Below, in pieces: positions 3,723 to 5,168 of a stretch of 5,168 bases of DNA. How positions within the stretch are numbered: position 1 is the stretch's first letter; each line of letters begins with the position of its first letter. Position numbers and translations under genes: made by a program. The notes under the pieces are model-generated. The model was not told where the DNA came from. It saw nothing but the letters and a program-made list of their open reading frames with translations, and searched no databases. The stretch spans positions 1 through 5,168 of the forward strand of contig JAFANL010000012.1 of NCBI GenBank assembly GCA_019232735.1, given 5' to 3'. Source of the stretch: Aquitalea sp. GTDB taxonomy: Bacteria; Pseudomonadota; Gammaproteobacteria; Burkholderiales; Chromobacteriaceae.

Positions 3723-5168
3723 AGCCGCTGTAACTCCAGACTGGATTTCACTTCAAAGCTTTGCGTGATGCTGCCATCGCTATCCGCGCTCTCCAGACGC
3801 ACATCAAAGCCCCACAAGCGCCCGACATGCTTGAGTACTTCCTGGGCACTGCTCTCCTCCAGCGGACGGCGGTTATGCATGGTATGGCGCAGCGTCAGGC
3901 TGCGGTCGCCCCGTACATTGACCGACCACACCTGGATGTTCGGCTCGCGAGAACCCAGATTGTATTGCTCGGCCAGCTTGCTGCGGATATCGCGATAGCC
4001 CATTTCATCATGAATGGCCGACACTTCCAGCTTGTCATCCTGATCGTCATCACGAATGGAGAACATGCGGAAATCGCGGATCAGCTTGGGTGACAGGTAC
4101 TGGGAGATAAAGCTCTCGTCCTTGAAGTTCTTCATGGCGAACTCCAGCGAACTGCGCCAGTCGCTACCCGCCAGATCCGGGAACCAGTAGCGGTCCTCTT
4201 CGGTAGGCGCTTCACAAATGCGCTTGATGTCCTGATACATGGAAAAGCCCAGCGCATAGGGATTGATGCCGTTATACCAGCGCGCTGTGACCGGTGGCTG
4301 GTACACCACATTGGTATGGCTTTGCAGGAACTCCATCATGAAGCCATCGGTCACCAGCCCCTTGTCGTACAGCCGGTTGAGAATGGTGTAGTGCCAGAAA
4401 GTGGCCCAGCCTTCATTCATCACCTGGGTCTGGCGCTGCGGGTAGAAATATTGTGCAACCTTGCGCACGATGCGCACCAGTTCGCGCTGCCACGGCTCCA
4501 GCAAGGGGGCGGACTTTTCAATGAAGTACAGCAGGTTTTCCTGTGGTTCACTGGGAAAGCGCGGCGGCTCACGATTGGCATCATCCTTGTCACGCTTGGG
4601 AATGGTGCGCCACAGGTCATTCACCTGCATCTGCAGATAATGCTCGCGCTCTTCCTGTCTGGCCTGCTCCTCGGCCAGTGACAGCTTCTGTGGCCGCTTG
4701 TAGCGATCCACGCCGTAGTTCATCAAGGCATGGCAGGAGTCCAGCAGCGCCTCCACCTCGTCAATGCCGTAGCGCTCCTCGCATTTGCTGATATAGGACT
4801 TGGCAAAGACCAGATAATCGACAATGGCCGAAGCGTCGGTCCAGGCACGGAACAGATAATTGCCCTTGAAGAAACTGTTATGACCGTAGGCGGCATGGGC
4901 AATCACCAATGCCTGCATGGTCATGGAGTTTTCTTCCATTAGATAGGCAATGCAGGGACTGGAGTTGATGACAATTTCGTAGGCCAGCCCCATCTGGCCA
5001 CGTTTGTAACTTTTTTCGGTAGCAACAAAATGCTTGCCGAAGCTCCAGTGATGGTAGTTCACCGGCATGCCCACCGAGGAATAGGCATCCATCATCTGCT
5101 CGGCAGTAATCACCTCCAGCTGGTTGGGATAGACATCCAGCTTGAATTCATCCACTGCGATCTTGCGG
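3719..5168 (-). CDS. ycgB: SpoVR/YcgB family protein, partial (N-terminus outside the right edge)
   Basis: Family named after B. subtilis SpoVR (spore cortex formation) but widespread in non-sporulating proteobacteria, where E. coli YcgB is the model; the biochemical role is not settled. The visible 482 residues match YcgB nearly end to end. Counting from the GTG at 5155: YPNQLEVITAEQMMDAYSSVGMP (9-31), HHWSFGK (35-41), GLAYEIVINSSPCIAYLMEEN (56-76), AHAAYGHNSFFKGNYLFRAWTDASAIVDYL (86-115), MNYGVDRYKRPQK (145-157), SEPQENLLYFIEK (202-214), QTQVMNEGWATFWHYTILN (242-260), GINPYALGFSMYQDIKRI (296-313), FKDESFISQYLSPK (344-357) and LKHVGRLWGFDV (441-452). The GTG is not the true start: the frame is open to the edge, encoding RKIA, and family similarity continues; about 30 residues are missing compared with YcgB (510 aa). 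Residues 158-195 are charged and probably helical. I see no signal peptide or membrane segment. Confidence 0.94.
   Translation of the reverse strand, partial: RKIAVDEFKLDVYPNQLEVITAEQMMDAYSSVGMPVNYHHWSFGKHFVATEKSYKRGQMGLAYEIVINSSPCIAYLMEENSMTMQALVIAHAAYGHNSFFKGNYLFRAWTDASAIVDYLVFAKSYISKCEERYGIDEVEALLDSCHALMNYGVDRYKRPQKLSLAEEQARQEEREHYLQMQVNDLWRTIPKRDKDDANREPPRFPSEPQENLLYFIEKSAPLLEPWQRELVRIVRKVAQYFYPQRQTQVMNEGWATFWHYTILNRLYDKGLVTDGFMMEFLQSHTNVVYQPPVTARWYNGINPYALGFSMYQDIKRICEAPTEEDRYWFPDLAGSDWRSSLEFAMKNFKDESFISQYLSPKLIRDFRMFSIRDDDQDDKLEVSAIHDEMGYRDIRSKLAEQYNLGSREPNIQVWSVNVRGDRSLTLRHTMHNRRPLEESSAQEVLKHVGRLWGFDVRLESADSDGSITQSFEVKSSLELQRL

Noticed and set aside
5153..5155. GTG at 5155 as the start of the SpoVR-family gene
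   Set aside because: The frame stays open to the edge and the residues before it (RKIA) fit the family alignment. The GTG is an internal Val codon.

Overview
The window looks like chromosomal DNA from a GC-rich beta-proteobacterium, most likely Neisseriales and Chromobacteriaceae-like (Chromobacterium, Aquitalea, Vogesella). This rests on the protein sequences and on the gene order aat-fur | bamE-dapB. From memory, not from a search, a similar aat/fur/lipoprotein/dapB cluster occurs in Neisseria. Coding density is very high: seven genes fill almost everything, and only two gaps (about 95 and 44 bases) are non-coding.

Left block, minus strand: fur (613 to 185) is followed directly by aat. The aat start codon at 185 shares one base with the fur stop (TAATG), and aat runs off the left edge, so only its first 61 codons are present. 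It is a real gene: its N-terminus carries the classic Aat motifs.

Centre, plus strand: a 95-base divergent region separates fur from bamE, a short outer-membrane lipoprotein of the BAM complex. bamE overlaps dapB (lysine/diaminopimelate pathway) by four bases (ATGA). After a 44-base gap holding a GC-rich hairpin comes a two-gene ABC importer: a FecCD-type permease overlapping an ATPase by 8 bases. The pair belongs to the class that imports haem, ferric siderophores or cobalamin. No substrate-binding protein or TonB receptor is in the window, so the substrate cannot be assigned; the ATPase leans towards HmuV.

Right block, minus strand: a SpoVR/YcgB-family gene converges on the ATPase gene, and the two stop codons overlap within a TTAG tetranucleotide. 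The reading frame stays open to the right edge and the homology continues past the only in-window start candidate (GTG at 5155), so the true N-terminus lies outside.

Functionally this is mostly housekeeping: iron regulation, N-degron tagging, envelope assembly and cell-wall precursor synthesis. To it are attached a metal-chelate importer of unknown substrate and a poorly understood stress-associated protein family. I see no RNA genes, insertion sequences, CRISPR, phage or clearly novel system. The points most worth a second look are the edge-truncated aat, the orphan importer with an SD-less start behind a hairpin, the shared-stop convergent junction with an internal hairpin, and the palindrome in the fur/bamE control region.
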